DNA of 64,000 nucleotides, taken from Cristatella mucedo (Eukaryota > Bryozoa > Phylactolaemata > Cristatellidae). Below the pieces are notes generated by a model that made no database searches, was not told the origin of the DNA, and saw only the letters and a program-made list of their open reading frames with translations. Each line of letters opens with the position of its first letter. The first letter of the stretch is position 1. Shown here piece after piece: positions 43,893 to 56,104 of this stretch. Location: assembly GCA_009760855.2 (NCBI GenBank), contig WPIO01000084.1:957001-1021000 (forward strand). The letters run 5' to 3'. Made by a program: the position numbers and the translations under genes.

Positions 43893-46066
43893 TTACATCG
43901 AGAGGACCAGCTCACTTACTCCGTTTCTGGCGAGGCCTGGCTTCGTTGTGAAAGTGTTTTTCGAGCCTGGTTTTCATCGAGACCGCCCACGTATCTGAAG
44001 CTTCTGCGAGCCAGCGTTCTTTGACAGATTTACATGTAGCTCGTGTTTCTGAATGTACATAGACGTCGCCTTAATGACAGTCTAGCAGAGATAGCTCTGC
44101 ATATTTACTCAAGTGTTTAGGTAATGGGCTGACACCTCATTGCTTGGTTCTTCGAGAGGGAGGGTGAGATGAGGGGTCCTGGCAGAGCTGATTAGTACAT
44201 CAAGTGTTGTCTTTAAGGGGCAATGTTTGGCATCTCAGTCGCTGATTTCTGATGTTTAGCGGGCGATCCGCCAGCTATGGCGGCCATCTTTGCGTCCAGT
44301 GCGTCTGGGGAACTGCAGTGCTTATGCGACATCACACAATTGATGACAAGTAGGCAGCGACACTCATCCGAATGATTCTGGTGCTTGCTGCTGCCGCCAT
44401 GGCTTTTACCAGCTGAAAATAAGGTCGCTCTAGCTTCCTGTTCCATTGCGACCGAGGCAGCTTTTGAAGAAAAAAGAGTTCACGAAATATAATGTTTAGC
44501 GAGCTATGTACCGGAAAGCTGCGACGATCGGTCGCTAGCCATCTGTGACATGGCCTCTTTTTTAAAGCCAAACTTGCCTCGGGTGTCCAACCTGTGAGCC
44601 AGATCTCGGTTTCAAGCTCTGCCGCAGGCAAACAATTTATTATTCGCTGCAAGTGGGAGTTGTAGCCATAAAGGCTCCGCAGCCACTGCATAAATGAGAA
44701 GATTGAATCAGCCGACCTTCGCTTAATTTATTTATCTAGAGCGTACATGCAATTCGCCAGCAGAAAATGCGGTAATGATCAGTAAACCTAATGTTAAAGA
44801 CACGAGACACATGATATCAGACAAAATAAGGTGATTTAGGAATGGAGGGAAGGAGTGAATGCAATTGCAAAGGACGGTGAAATGCTAGAAAAGCGAAGGG
44901 CAGATTTGGAGGAGAAAAGACTAGCTTCTTACATAGTCTACCTCTTAGAAGTTGAGATACTAGGTATAAGTAAAGGGTAACTAATTTAGAAACCTAATTT
45001 TATTACATCAGCAAAGTCTACGACCAGCTTGGACTCAAATTACGACCTGGATTGTGAGGTGCTAGCATCTAAATAGCACCGGCTGCAAGCAACAGTTGTC
45101 GAAAGTCTGCAAGGTAATTAAATCGGATAAAAGCAATAGTGGTTTGTGTGCACCCTGGACGAGCACAACGCTGCCGCCTGAATGTATCACCACCCCAAAG
45201 GTCAGCCAAACGCATCCGGTTGCAGTAGTCATGCCATTCCGATTAAGGCGTGAGGCTGCTACGTGACAGTGAGCAACCTCGAAGCTCATTGACGTTTGAA
45301 CTCAGTGGTTCTCTTTCTGTAATTCAGATAAGCGGATGCTTAGGGGTTGTCTGCTCAAATAAGCTATATTCGGATTAGAACTTGTTCCTCAGCCGGCGCT
45401 CAACCTAGGCATCGATGTATACAAGACCGGCTTACATAGCACGTGCAGTTGCGTTTACCAGGGTCTACAGCAGAGCAGCAAGGGGCACCAGAACTGCCTT
45501 CCATGAAATTAGCACCAATTAGCAGCTAGTGCATTATTGATCCGAAACCCACCAAAGTACGAATTCGAGCACCTTTGCTCTTGCAGAGCTCGAAGCGATG
45601 TCTTGAAGTCGTGGGTGCAGATCTGATCTGATACGCAGGCCCTTAACTGTATACCTTTCATTTTGAGCCAGAGCAAAGGTCAAAAAAGAGCTCAACTTTG
45701 AGTAAGTCAGTCAGGCCGGGAGCTCAGCTTGCATTGTAAATCAAATGCATGCGAATCGTCCTGTAACTCCAACTTGGATATGTGCCGACACGTTTCCCTG
45801 TTTACCGGAACTAACTGAACATACCCTAATTGTTTACCCTCGAACTGTATACAAATTAAAGCCGGCATTCCGTGCACCCGGAACTCACTATGTTCCAACT
45901 GGGAAGTCGAGTGTAGCATAGCGATCGTAGGACAACGACTCCCACTGAAATTCAGCTTTTGGGGTTGGTCTCCAGCTGGTCATTGACAGCTGACGATTTG
46001 GTATTCATTTTAAGCTTATAAGGAATGGTTGACAGCACCTTCTCAGAGAAGCTTCGATCCCCCAAG
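43893..46066. other. Intergenic, no supported gene
   Basis: A diverged SINE-A-like end occurs near 44630-44725 (AGCCATAAAGGCTC ... GATTGAATCAGCCGACC). Otherwise only short ORFs are present. Confidence 0.4.
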
Positions 46067-46094
46067 CGCTTGCTATAATCGATTATAGCAAGCG
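46067..46094. repeat. Perfect 28-bp palindrome, no spacer
   Basis: Left half 46067-46080 (CGCTTGCTATAATC) is the exact reverse complement of 46081-46094. Confidence 0.98.
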
Positions 46095-48210
46095 TTTGTC
46101 ACCAGCAATTCCTTTAGTGCAGCTCCCGACGGCTACCAGTTTCCTTCAGGACAATGGTCATTCGGCAGAGTGCCACGTTTGTGTATCCACCTACTGACCA
46201 CATGCCGTTGCCTACCCGATGGCTTAGCCAACAGAGATTGTGAGCAGATTGCAGTCTGAATGGTCTTGATGCTACAGCTTCTCTCTTGCTAAAAGCTTTG
46301 AGAATGTTATCGTCGGCGATCGTCTCGGCCTAAACAAAGTGTCCAGCGGACCGCGGCGGCCAGTTATTTGCCCATGCAGCTCCCACGGCAGTCACCATGC
46401 TCTGAAGGGCTATCAAGGCGATTTTGCTCAGATTAAAGAACCAGCATCTGTTTTCGACCAGCAGACTCGGCTGGGGCCAGAGGCAAACACGTCAAGCTAT
46501 CACTTTTTCTGCTGCAGGGCGGCAGCAGGCACTCGTGCACTGAAATCCAACCAGAGCACGGGTTTGTCGGCTGGCTGTTACTGCTGAACCGCCGGTGCAG
46601 TCATGATTAAGCCAAGGAGGGATAGGACTGTACCTTTTTTTTTTTAGAAGTAGCCAATAGTAGAAAGGCTGAAGGGACGTATGGAGTGGCCTAGCCGCAT
46701 GTTATACTGTCCTAACTGATCCTCATTGTCGGTCCAAGATGGTGGAGGGTCTCCTAGTCACTCTTCCTTGTGCCTCTGTGCTGAATTAACTGTCTGGGTG
46801 GCAGCACATGTGACCAGAGTCTTTATGGGCCAGCTCTAGAACCAGTAAGTCACTAGCCTATCCAGTTCTGTCAAGAAACAGTCTTCGTCGGATCGTCTGC
46901 CTGTCCAGGGTTCTTTAACGATTTTTGTCATCTCACTTTTGCTTGCATACTGGGCTATTCCTTCTGGGCGTTTCTGCTACTTGTTCTGTGCGAGGTGCTC
47001 TGACTTACAATAGATCCGGTTAGCATTTATGCTAAGTTGCAGGATGGTGGACATATTGTCGAGCCGGTAGAATGAATATGGTAACGTTAAAATGTAACTG
47101 TGAGCACATATAAAAGGTATAGTTTGGAGACTAAGACTAAAGAAGATACTGCTGGATTTCGTCACTGTAAGTGCCCTTCCTTTAGCAGGGCCGGTCCGAC
47201 GACTATCAGCCTTGTTAAAAACAGGATGTGGCTGCTACAACGTCCGGACAAAGCTAGGCCAAAAACGTAGCTCGTAACATTGCCAGTCCCAGCCGAAGCC
47301 TGCCGAACATCGGCGACGCCCGAACCTTGTATCGCGTCTAGCGACTTGTAGGCGAAGCACCCGTGCACACAGGTATGCCGAACAGGTAGAAGAGCACGGC
47401 AGCAACGGAGAGCGTATGTATAATAAGATAACAAGCCCATATCCATAGCATAGAGACGTCTATTCGACAGTGACAGAGGGTCACAGGACCCCAGAGCCAG
47501 CACAACCACTCTTACGGCTCAAAGCCTTGAACACAGCCGAGTTCAACTGCTAAGGCATAACTGATTGCCTTTTACATAGCATCGGCTTTTATGCTGACTA
47601 AACATGGATTATTACATGACCGATTGCGAATAATAAATGTCTCAGCAGTGATAATGCGGCTGATTTAGCAAGCCGCCGTTTCAGCATTAAGTCGAGGCTA
47701 TGTGCCTGATGCATAGAGGATTTTCCTGGATTTAACCTTTTAGTATGTATTGAGCAGAAAAACCCCACTCTGGACAGAGCTGTCACAGAGCGTCACTAAT
47801 GGTTTCTAAGGAAAAATGTAATCGGGGGACAACTTTAGTTGAATCGTAAAACGGCAGTAATTGAATTTTTTGGTTACTCGAAAGAATGCCATGGCCGTTG
47901 ATGGCACTGGCACTCTCTTGTTCATCCTTTGAGTCGAAACTAGCTCAGTTAAAGCCTATCGATGCTGCAGCGCCGCACGCCGCTCATCCCTTTCTCATAC
48001 GGAGTAAATGCAGCTTTTGAACTCTCCTGAATGGTATTAACTATAACCTCAAATCGCCGTTGACGCAGAATGACTGGCTATATGTGACGATGCATTCCCG
48101 GAATCCCCCAAGCTGCTCGAACACTGCCGACCAAATGACTGGTTGCATCTGGTGCAGCCCCCTGTCTGTAGCTTGAGCTATGTAGAGCCAAACAACAGCA
48201 TCTATAATAA
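46095..48210. other. Intergenic, nothing recognised
   Basis: ORFs up to 115 codons without motifs, a T-run at 46627-46637, and no recognised repeat. Confidence 0.4.
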
Positions 48211-48219
48211 TGATAAATG

Positions 48220-48340
48220 ATTATACTTAATTTGGATTTGTTCCTAACGAACTCAATCTATATCCAGGCTCTTTACATTTGCCGACAGTCTCGAGCGGTG
48301 CCTGCTCTTCACTCGTGGGCCAAATCAGGGCGACTGGAGC
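48220..48340 (-). mobile_element. Diverged SINE-B copy
   Basis: The minus strand shows CCTGATTTGGCCCACGAGTG, CTCGAGACTGTCGG, AAAGAGCCTGGATATAGATT and AGTTCGTTAGG, in family order. Confidence 0.65.
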
Positions 48341-48467
48341 CTGGTTGTACAAGCAACCTATTTGTGGTAATCATTTTGAGGATTATGTCCTTCTGCAGTA
48401 GTATACAAACATGGTAGTTCGGCCGGCTTGATCCTGCAATTGCCGTCTCCCATTTTCATGTCCTGTC

Positions 48468-48602
48468 GTGCTGGTTTTGCCCAGTGGTTGAGGTGCTCGC
48501 CACGACTAAGGTCTGACCGAGGTCATGGGCTCGAGCTCCATGGCATATGTGAGGCTCCTGAATAGAGATTAATTTCTCTTAGGGTTCTATAAAATCTCAC
48601 AG
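48468..48602 (+). mobile_element. SINE-B copy
   Basis: GTGCTGGTTTTGCCCAGTGG (box-A region), ATGGGCTCGAGCTCC (box-B region), GAGGCTCCTGAATAGAGATT and TCTCTTAGGGTTCTATAAAA. Confidence 0.8.
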
Positions 48603-49384
48603 CAGTGTCTGCAAAGTAAAAGATGCCTAGATTTTTTTTAATTATAATCAATGTGGAGCGTATACTCAGTAAAGCCCCCCACATCCTCCTGCTCCTGCTA
48701 TGTTTATTTCGATAACGACTGGCTCTGCTCTGTAGCATCGGCATCATGGTGGGATCGCGACTGCATGGGGATGTGAGTGATTGCTTGCTGGCACATTTAG
48801 ACATCCACAAAATGTGCTAATGAGCACCTATTCTCTAAATTACTGTTCAAACCTACCTCCCTTTTCTCTGTCCACTCCTGTCACTCTCTAGTAGGCTTCT
48901 TGTGTCGTCGCTCAAAAGCTTGTAGTATTGGCTCTTACCCTGCTTTTAAAGTCTTGGGAATGAACCTCAATGGCAATAAATAACTATCGTTTAAATTAAG
49001 CAAACATTTAAGCTGTAACTAAACTGAACAAAATCAACCGGAGCGAAAATATCAAGGGAAGTCAGTTACGTTCACACTTCCACTGCTAAATAATACTTGT
49101 AACAACCATTTTGGTGGTCAAGTCACAAATTCCAATTCTTGTACTTTGTAAAGTCCTGTTCCAACAATGTTCTGGGAGGAGCTGTAAACAAAATTTTCGT
49201 GCAGCAGCATGGTTCGAGTGTTGTAAACAGCATTTGAAAAACAACGGGATTGTTTGAAGATTGTCTCCGAGTATTTAAAATAACTTTCAGCTGAGTTTAT
49301 AAAGGCTTTAAAGTTAAAAAAAGTTGGTAATAATATTTTGAAATTATATTACGACTTGTCTGGGTAGATTAATCAAAACCTATG
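48603..49384. other. Intergenic, nothing recognised
   Basis: AT-rich with short ORFs. Confidence 0.4.
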
Positions 49385-49387
49385 TAA

Positions 49388-49592
49388 AGTATGTGCTTAT
49401 GCATGCTGACACTGCATGCTGCCACTGCATGCTGATCCTGTGCATGTCACCCCTAACCATGTTTTTCTTGTTATTATTGAGCACGGTACCACTAACTATT
49501 CGGTCATGCTTCCTTTGCAGCAGATGTAAAATACCGAGAAAGAGATTGTGTTCTCTGAGTGCGCTATATAAAATGTATTATTATTACTATTA
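49388..49592 (+). mobile_element. LINE-A 3' untranslated end
   Basis: Starts GTATGTGCTTATGCATGCTG, runs through CACCCCTAACCATG and ends AGAAAGAGATTGTGTTCTCTG with (ATT)n. Confidence 0.85.
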
Positions 49593-52351
49593 TTACATGT
49601 ATTGGTCTCCTTAAAGTTCGTGTATGATTCATGCCTTGTGCTTGACTGGTGCTAGGTCATGTGGCTTTCAATATAACGATATTTTACTCCGAACTTCGAC
49701 TTGCGAATGGCTTATGTGCATCAGCCCGGATTTAGCAGTCTAGCTTGTAGATAGACGATGCTTGCCTGTCCACATTCCTTGGACATTTGATTACGTGGTT
49801 AAAGGGTTTGAGGCAAGATATTCAAGAAAAAAGCATTTCTTCTCTAATCCTATGACTCCGATAAATTGTAGCTAGAGAAATAAATTTCTAGACCGTAGTT
49901 GGTATAAGTCAAATAAGTCAATGAATGATTACATTGGTTCCCTGGATTAGGTCTTGGGTAAGAAATAGCTTGGCGACGGCAAGCACTGCGTGCAAATAAT
50001 ACCCTTAACAGGTGTAGCAGTCACCCGTACACAGCAGTGTAGAAGTGTCATCTATTGTATATCCTTGCACTGCTGGCCCGCATATATAAGGAAAACTGAA
50101 AGTGGGTGAGTTTGGTGAGCAGCCTGTGACTTGATGCTAAGAGTTATTTATTAAACCTTTATCCCTGACTAGGGGTCTCTTGCCCTATTCCTTTGGCCTC
50201 CACAAGCCAGAGGACAAAGCTCACTTGCCCGAAAAGCGCACCTCTGTCGCTGCACTTCCCGTCGCTGCCTTAAGTTGTCATTCAAGAGTTGACCAAGCAA
50301 ATTGTTTGAACCGTGAATGATGTACGCGATTAGATTTCTTATGCAAGATATTTGCAGACACACATAGGTCGTCTGAGAGCTGCAGAGGTCTCTTGCATCT
50401 CCGCCGTCGTGCATGCACTACTCTCACCAGTCTCGTCTGCTCTCATCGGTTAGCTCTGCTATGTGCAGTGGCAATAGTCAGCTTGGCGCCCAACTGTTTG
50501 GCTAGCAGCTGGCTCCTAATTGTTTTCAGACAATTATGATTGGATCAAGGGCCATGATTATTTGCCCCCTTCTACTTCGTGCTGCTGCTACCTTCAATGA
50601 AACTGTTTTTACTTCCACTAATGGAGGGGTTGCTATAGGCTCGTATAGGCACAGCATGAGAACTGCAGTGATCTCAAGTCAGGATTTCTCACATTTCAGA
50701 GGCCTACCAGTGTTCAAAGGGGTGCAATCTCTTACAAATCAAACCCTTCTGTGCCTAGAAGTCAATTTGTATGCAAGAATTACTGAAAAGAATCAGCAAT
50801 AGTTTGTGACAGTATGATCTATCTACTACACGATGTCCTACTCTTGACCCGTGATACTGCAAGTGTATGGCTGCCTGTTTATCGACACAAGTAGTCAGCC
50901 GAGCAAGGTATCTGTATATCGGAAGCAAGAGTCAGCTCCTGGGTCTTAGCCTAGGGGTGCGGTATTAGCACTTCACCATCCGGGTCGTGCGTTTTGAGTC
51001 CTACATCAGGGACTTCTTCATTGCCTGCTCCGAGCCGGAAGGATAGCTGGTATGCCTCTTCTAACTGTTATACAAATGAGTGTTGAATCAACTTAACCTT
51101 TAGTATTGCTATTATTTATTATGCTAAAATTATTCTGCCGGTGAATTGTCGTCCTGTGCCTAGCAATGCGACAACTAGATGGCTGCCAAAGTGGCACACA
51201 CTACTCCAGAAGACCTTTGGCGAAATCTCTCCCTGCTCTGCTGACCCCAATCTTGACAGCATGATTTGCTGCCACATGGGAGTGCATTACCAAACAGCCC
51301 CCTCATAGCTGGCTGCCTTACCTCATAGGTCAAGCAGTCTGTCAACAGGATACTTTGGCACTGTTCCTATGATGTTGGCTCCCTCTTTAATTGTGGAAGA
51401 TGGTCTGCTGGGCTGCTGATGCCAAGGCTGAGATACCCTCGAGGTCTATTCGGTGCCGAGGCAGTGCAAAGGGCCCGAGGAGCAGGAAGATAGCAGCAGT
51501 AGCATCATCACAGCCAGGCTAATCCATTATTTGCCTGTCCATGCCCTGGGCAATGCATTTGGCAGCAGCTCCAGCTCCATTGAGGCTTTTATGAGGAAAT
51601 TTCACTGTGCATCCCCCACTAGGCCTCTGCGTGATCACGTGGCAACCAATAAACAAACGGGTGCTTGGAGTTTAAACAGGTGTTTATGATGTGCACCAGC
51701 AGTGGGGTGCCTGTGGAAGGGGCTGTTAAGGAGAGCTGCCGGTGGGAGCTTTCAGTGCGCTACAGGCCCCCAAGTCAGGAGGCCACGCAGACCTGCTGCT
51801 GCCTCGTGCGGGCTCCGGGAGGATCTGCTCTACATGCATCTGCAGACGTGCAGTGCTGGGCCACTGCCTTTTGTAGGCAAGGCCCAGCACATCGAGTAGA
51901 ACCATCTACTCCGGTGCGTTGCAGCTAGGTAGCTTCTGAAATCAACGGTAATGTAGCATGCTTGCCTTGCATGCAGCAAAACTCAACGCCTGTTTCAAGA
52001 GCTTATCGTAATTGCTATAAGCCTGCATTGTCAAGCTGACTTGATTGTTTGCTGAATGCCCCGGTCTATGACTTTTGATACACTCATCGTTGCTTCTCTA
52101 CTGCAGCAGAGGGCATCTACAATGACGAGAATGTACATTACAATGTTGTACCTCCAGCCACCACTTCTGGAACTACTGTAAGGCAGACACGTGATTCTGC
52201 TCAGTTGTTCGACTGTGCTCGGCAAGCCTTCCCTATAGCTCGAAAAGCCTTCTTCTGCTGGTGGATATCGAGCGACCAGCCTGGTATCCAGGCCTCAGGC
52301 AGGCTTCGAATTCATTAGCGTGTTGCTCCAAAGTGAAGGTGCCGGTGCTAG
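49593..52351. other. Region upstream of the Ser/Ala-rich gene, no firm exon
   Basis: Contains a diverged SINE-A-like copy near 50950-51100. ORFs of 60-90 codons are at 50536-50802 and 51453-51928 (Ser- and Gly-rich). These could hide upstream exons of the gene at 52.4 kb, but I saw no splice-consistent set. An AG acceptor with strong pyrimidine context sits just before 50531. Confidence 0.35.
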
Positions 52352-52405
52352 GGACAAGGTGCTAAGGACGACTGCTCGAATTCTGTCAACGACTATAAGA
52401 CGAGA

Positions 52406-54290
52406 ATGCGTCTCATCAATGGCACGATAGCAGAGCAGGTCCATGCTGGGAAGCTTTACCGCGACAGAGGTGCAACTTCACCTTCGGTAGCTGCCAAGTC
52501 ATGCACGGCTGCTTCTACAGATCAGAAGGAATACCAGCAGCAAAGCATACCCGGCCAGGAAATCATCTCTGGGAAAAAGTCGCTTGCCACCATCAATGGA
52601 CATGTGAGCAGGAGCAGGCATATCATACCACCGAAAGTCAGACTGGCCAGCTCGAACCTGCGAATCGAAGAAGCCACTAACGGCACTTCTGCCGAGCCTC
52701 TGAGTACTGGCAGTGCAAGCAGTGGCCGCGAGGTTTATCTGGCTGCTGGTGGACACATCCAGGCCAACAGATTGCAGATGAAAGCTTCGCCCTCGCCGTC
52801 GCTGCCATCGTCATCAAGTGTCGACCACGGAGTCCAGGGTGCTGTGACACCCCAAGGTCAAGCAAGGGGCAGCACTCCACCATTGCTGTCTCTCCCAGTA
52901 CCTGTGAGCAGCAGAAGCCACGTGCACCAGTGTCTTCCGTCAGACAAAGTTTCTGCCGATGGCAGCAATTCAGGCGGCCTCTCCTTCTCACACGGTCTCC
53001 TCGCAGGTAAGGATTCCGGCAGTGCTGCTGCTACCAATACGCTCATGATGAGAAGTCGCTCCAGCAGCTGCACTGGCGGCCTGCTCAGGCCACGCGATTT
53101 TCCTTCAAGCAGCCCCGTAAGCTTCGCCGATGCAAAAGCCATGTTCTCAGCCGACAGAGAAGACGGTGCACTTGCAGACAGAGCGCTCTCAGTCAGCATC
53201 GGAAGCTGTCTCGACAGGCTTCGGCCGGCTTGGCCAGCTGCAGCAGTGGCCACTCCGGCGGCCGGTGCTGCTCTCGTTGCTGGGACAGTGCCTATGTCAT
53301 CGGCAGTGGGGGCAGGGGCAGGAGCAGCAGCACCGGCCACTCCCGTGGCCAATGCTGCTCTGATTGCTAGGTCAGCATGTATATCATCATCAGCAGCAGT
53401 ACCAGCAGCATCAGCATTAGCAGCAGCAGCAGCAGTAAGCCAGCCACGTGTTCCACAGCAGCAGCATTATCGGCCGAACGACAGAAGAGATGGACCAACA
53501 TTAGCAGCCCTTAGCAGCTTCAGAGCTGTTGTCTCCAATGGCTCACGGCTGCCTGTGCCTGAATCTAAGAGACTTAACAGTGTGGCTGCAGCAAGCACAG
53601 CCGGTGCTGTGATAGAGGCAGCCGAAATTTCAGCCACGACTGTCTTGGCTACTGCTGCCAAACAGCTGAGACACATTGGCAGCCCGGGCAAAGCCGCAGT
53701 CCAGTCGGCTTGGCACGCCTCAGCAGCAGCTGCAGCAGCAACTAGCCAGAGGCTGATCGTGACCACATCCTTGTGTCCGATTGAGGTCAAGAAAGGTGCC
53801 CACTGCACTGCTGCTGCTGCTGCTGCTGCTGATGGCAGTGTCGACCACAAAGCTACAGCCACACCAACAACGAATCAAAGAGGGCTTCAGCAGGTGCCGG
53901 ACAGGTCGAAAGCTGTCCTGAGCTTGAAAGTTGGCCATAAATCTTCAGCCAGAGTGAGCAGTGAAACTGCCACGAGCTCGGCAGGTGGAAAAAGCCGGCC
54001 GGACGTCAAGGAACAAGGACTGCCTGGTGGTGGTGGAACGGTGTTGGCTGCTCGGTCCAGCACCAGCTTGGCTGGGCAAGCAACATGGCAGAAGCAGCAG
54101 GTCGCTAGCCCATCGGAAGGTGCTGCTGCTGCTGGCGAATCGTCCCCACTTTCCCGCCCAAAGCCGTCTGGCGAGACATCGGCAGCAAGCAGGACGTCCC
54201 AGCTAGTGACAGCGGCTTCAGTGGTAGCTGCTGCTGCTGCTGGGCCGCCTGCGGCCCTGCTTGCCAGGGCAGATGCAGCCCCGTTCGCAG
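52406..54290 (+). CDS. Large exon of a Ser/Ala-rich, probably disordered protein
   Basis: A single plus-strand frame stays open for about 1.9 kb. It can be read from 52352 after TGCTAG; the first ATG is at 52406 with A at -3. It stays open to a CAG|GTAGGT donor at 54290, phase 1, giving 628 residues from the ATG. An open frame this long is most unlikely by chance, and competing minus-strand ORFs are all under 165 codons. The protein is rich in Ser, Ala, Gly, Pro and Thr, with Ala runs near residues 338-343, 433-439 and 483-489. It has no membrane segment, Cys/His finger or known domain that I recognise. A more ordered-looking stretch, SPVSFADAKAMFSADRED, lies near 236-253. Function unknown; it could be a nuclear cofactor or a cytoskeletal scaffold, but nothing decides this. 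Confidence 0.7.
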
Positions 54291-54497
54291 GTAGGTGCAG
54301 CAGCCCAATGCCGCTGGCGGTTCTGCGGAAGAGGAACAGCTCCATCGTAGCAACAGCACACACACATATGTGATGCTTCTTTCAAGCCACGTGTGTCCCT
54401 TTGCTTTTGCCTTGCTTCACGATGCTGCCGACTATGCTGTCGACTCTGTACTTAATGGATCTCCTGCTACTTCTTTTGGTGGCTCGGTGTCTTGCAG

Positions 54498-54565
54498 GCA
54501 AAGGTTACCCACAAAAAGCAACCAATACTCCAAATGTAGATTATGGGCGACCGGATTCCTTCTAA
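54498..54565 (+). CDS. Candidate last exon of the Ser/Ala-rich gene
   Basis: Acceptor GTCTTGCAG begins with two bases that complete the phase-1 codon from 54290. It then encodes KGYPQKATNTPNVDYGRPDS and a final Phe before TAA (54563-54565). This gives 650 aa counted from the ATG at 52406. AATAAA follows immediately. The ending DSF would fit a class III-type PDZ ligand, but that is speculation. The intron would be 207 bp. Confidence 0.45.
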
Positions 54566-54571
54566 AATAAA
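54566..54571 (+). terminator. AATAAA abutting the stop codon
   Basis: Poly(A) hexamer directly after the TAA at 54563-54565. If used, the 3' UTR would be only about 20-30 nt. Another AATAAA lies near 54934. Confidence 0.4.
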
Positions 54572-54654
54572 ATTGCTGAACAATTTTTTAGCTGCTTAAT
54601 CAGAATCTTCCACCCAGCCGAACCTATATCATAGCAATATGCTCCAAGGTTCGA

Positions 54655-54815
54655 CTTCCAAAGATAAGGCGGTTGCTTTTCAGGACCTCGGCCTCCGAGG
54701 TCGTGGGTTCGAATCCTGTGGTGGGCGATCCTTTATCGCTGCTGCAAGCGGTGGTGATAGCCGTCAAGGCTCTTCTGTCGCTATACCAAAAGAGGCTGTT
54801 AAATCAACTTTTACT
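54655..54815 (+). mobile_element. SINE-A copy 4 (5' truncated)
   Basis: Starts inside the tRNA head (AAGATAAGGCGGTTGC) and has box B GGTTCGAATCC. It continues with AGCCGTCAAGGCTCTTCTG and ends GAGGCTGTTAAATCAAC. Confidence 0.88.
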
Positions 54816-55204
54816 TATTTATCTATTTAAAGATCTCGGCTGGTCACATTTCATACAAGTAAAGCTGCTTGTAGAGCCTCGTTTACAGCAGCAGAAGAGC
54901 CTTAGGAGCAATCATCTCACCTGAATCAGTCTGAAATAAAGTATTGCCTGCAGCTGGACTTCAGCCCGCGACATGGATTGTGAAGTGCGAGTGCCCAACG
55001 TCTGCAAACTTCTCGACTTGAGCTTAAACATACTAGCTGGGTGAGAGCTTACCCAAAGCATGTTACTTGACAACTACATGCAGCACTTCCTCTCCACGGG
55101 ATGCAGGGCAGATCAAGTGAGCTTTTTTCTGAACACAGTACAGTTTTTGCAATGGGCCGGTCGCAGCCCATGCAGCTGAAGCCACTCAGTGCATTGTCTT
55201 CAGC

Positions 55205-55345
55205 TTTTGTATATCGAAGGGGGACAGGGAGCATATGCCCTCAGGCGCTGGATCAGAGGCGCTGAATCAGGGGGCGCTAAAATGAGTGCTTAATACCGAG
55301 TAGGGGGCACCATCTGGAAGTTCGTCCCCAGGTGAACAGTATCCC
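55205..55345 (-). repeat. Unclassified dispersed repeat, copy 1
   Basis: Its reverse complement matches 56395-56545 over about 130 bp (GGGGACGAAC, GATTCAGCGCC, TGATCCAGC, GGCATA). Family unknown. Confidence 0.7.
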
Positions 55346-55456
55346 AGGGAAAACAACTAATCTTCAAAGAGGCAATTTGCCTGCCAAAGGTGGCTGCTCC
55401 TCACACGGTCTTTCGGCCTAGGATCCTGGCAGTGTTGCTACTACCTGCCCCTGTGA

Positions 55457-55622
55457 GTAGTGATGGCACACTATTTAAGGTGGCTGCTTTTCACCACCTC
55501 GGTCCGGATGTCGTTGGTTCGAATCCTGTGGTGGGTGATCCTCTGTTGTCACTGTGAGTGGTGGTGATAGCCGTCAATGCTCTTCTGTCGCTTGAAAAAA
55601 AGGCTGTTGAATCAGCTGGTAT
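55457..55622 (+). mobile_element. SINE-A copy 5
   Basis: GTGATGGCACACTATTTAAGG (box A diverged), box B GGTTCGAATCC, AGCCGTCAATGCTCTTCTG and GGCTGTTGAATCAGC. Confidence 0.87.
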
Positions 55623-56104
55623 TTTTTAAGCGATTCTGTCTCATTGATAGTGTAATAATTGCAATCTCCATGCACCTACCGATGCTATCACAGGGTACTT
55701 CACTAGACGAACACATCAGCTCCATAGTCAAGTCTGCCTACTTTCAGCTACAATTGGTAAAATTGGAGATTGCTTAGACAGGATACTACAACAAGTGGTG
55801 AGCCAGGATTTGGGTCTAGTGGGCAAGACCTGCAAAACCTATATGTAGGGGCAAGACCTATGAATTTCCATTTGAGCAGGGCTAGACCGGCAATTAAGGA
55901 AAAGTTACAGCGTAAAAGTCATAGTTGAGCTTGTTGTTTATTAAACATGAACTAGGTAGTTACTAATCGAGTGGAATTAAGACGTAATTTCCCTGTCGGG
56001 CATAGGTGGGGTAGGGCTTAGGAATAAGGTGGGGGGGGGCAGCCCACCTCCCTGTGCACTCACTGTAGGGGGAATGCCTCCTCTCTGGCTCTGCCACTGA
56101 CTTT

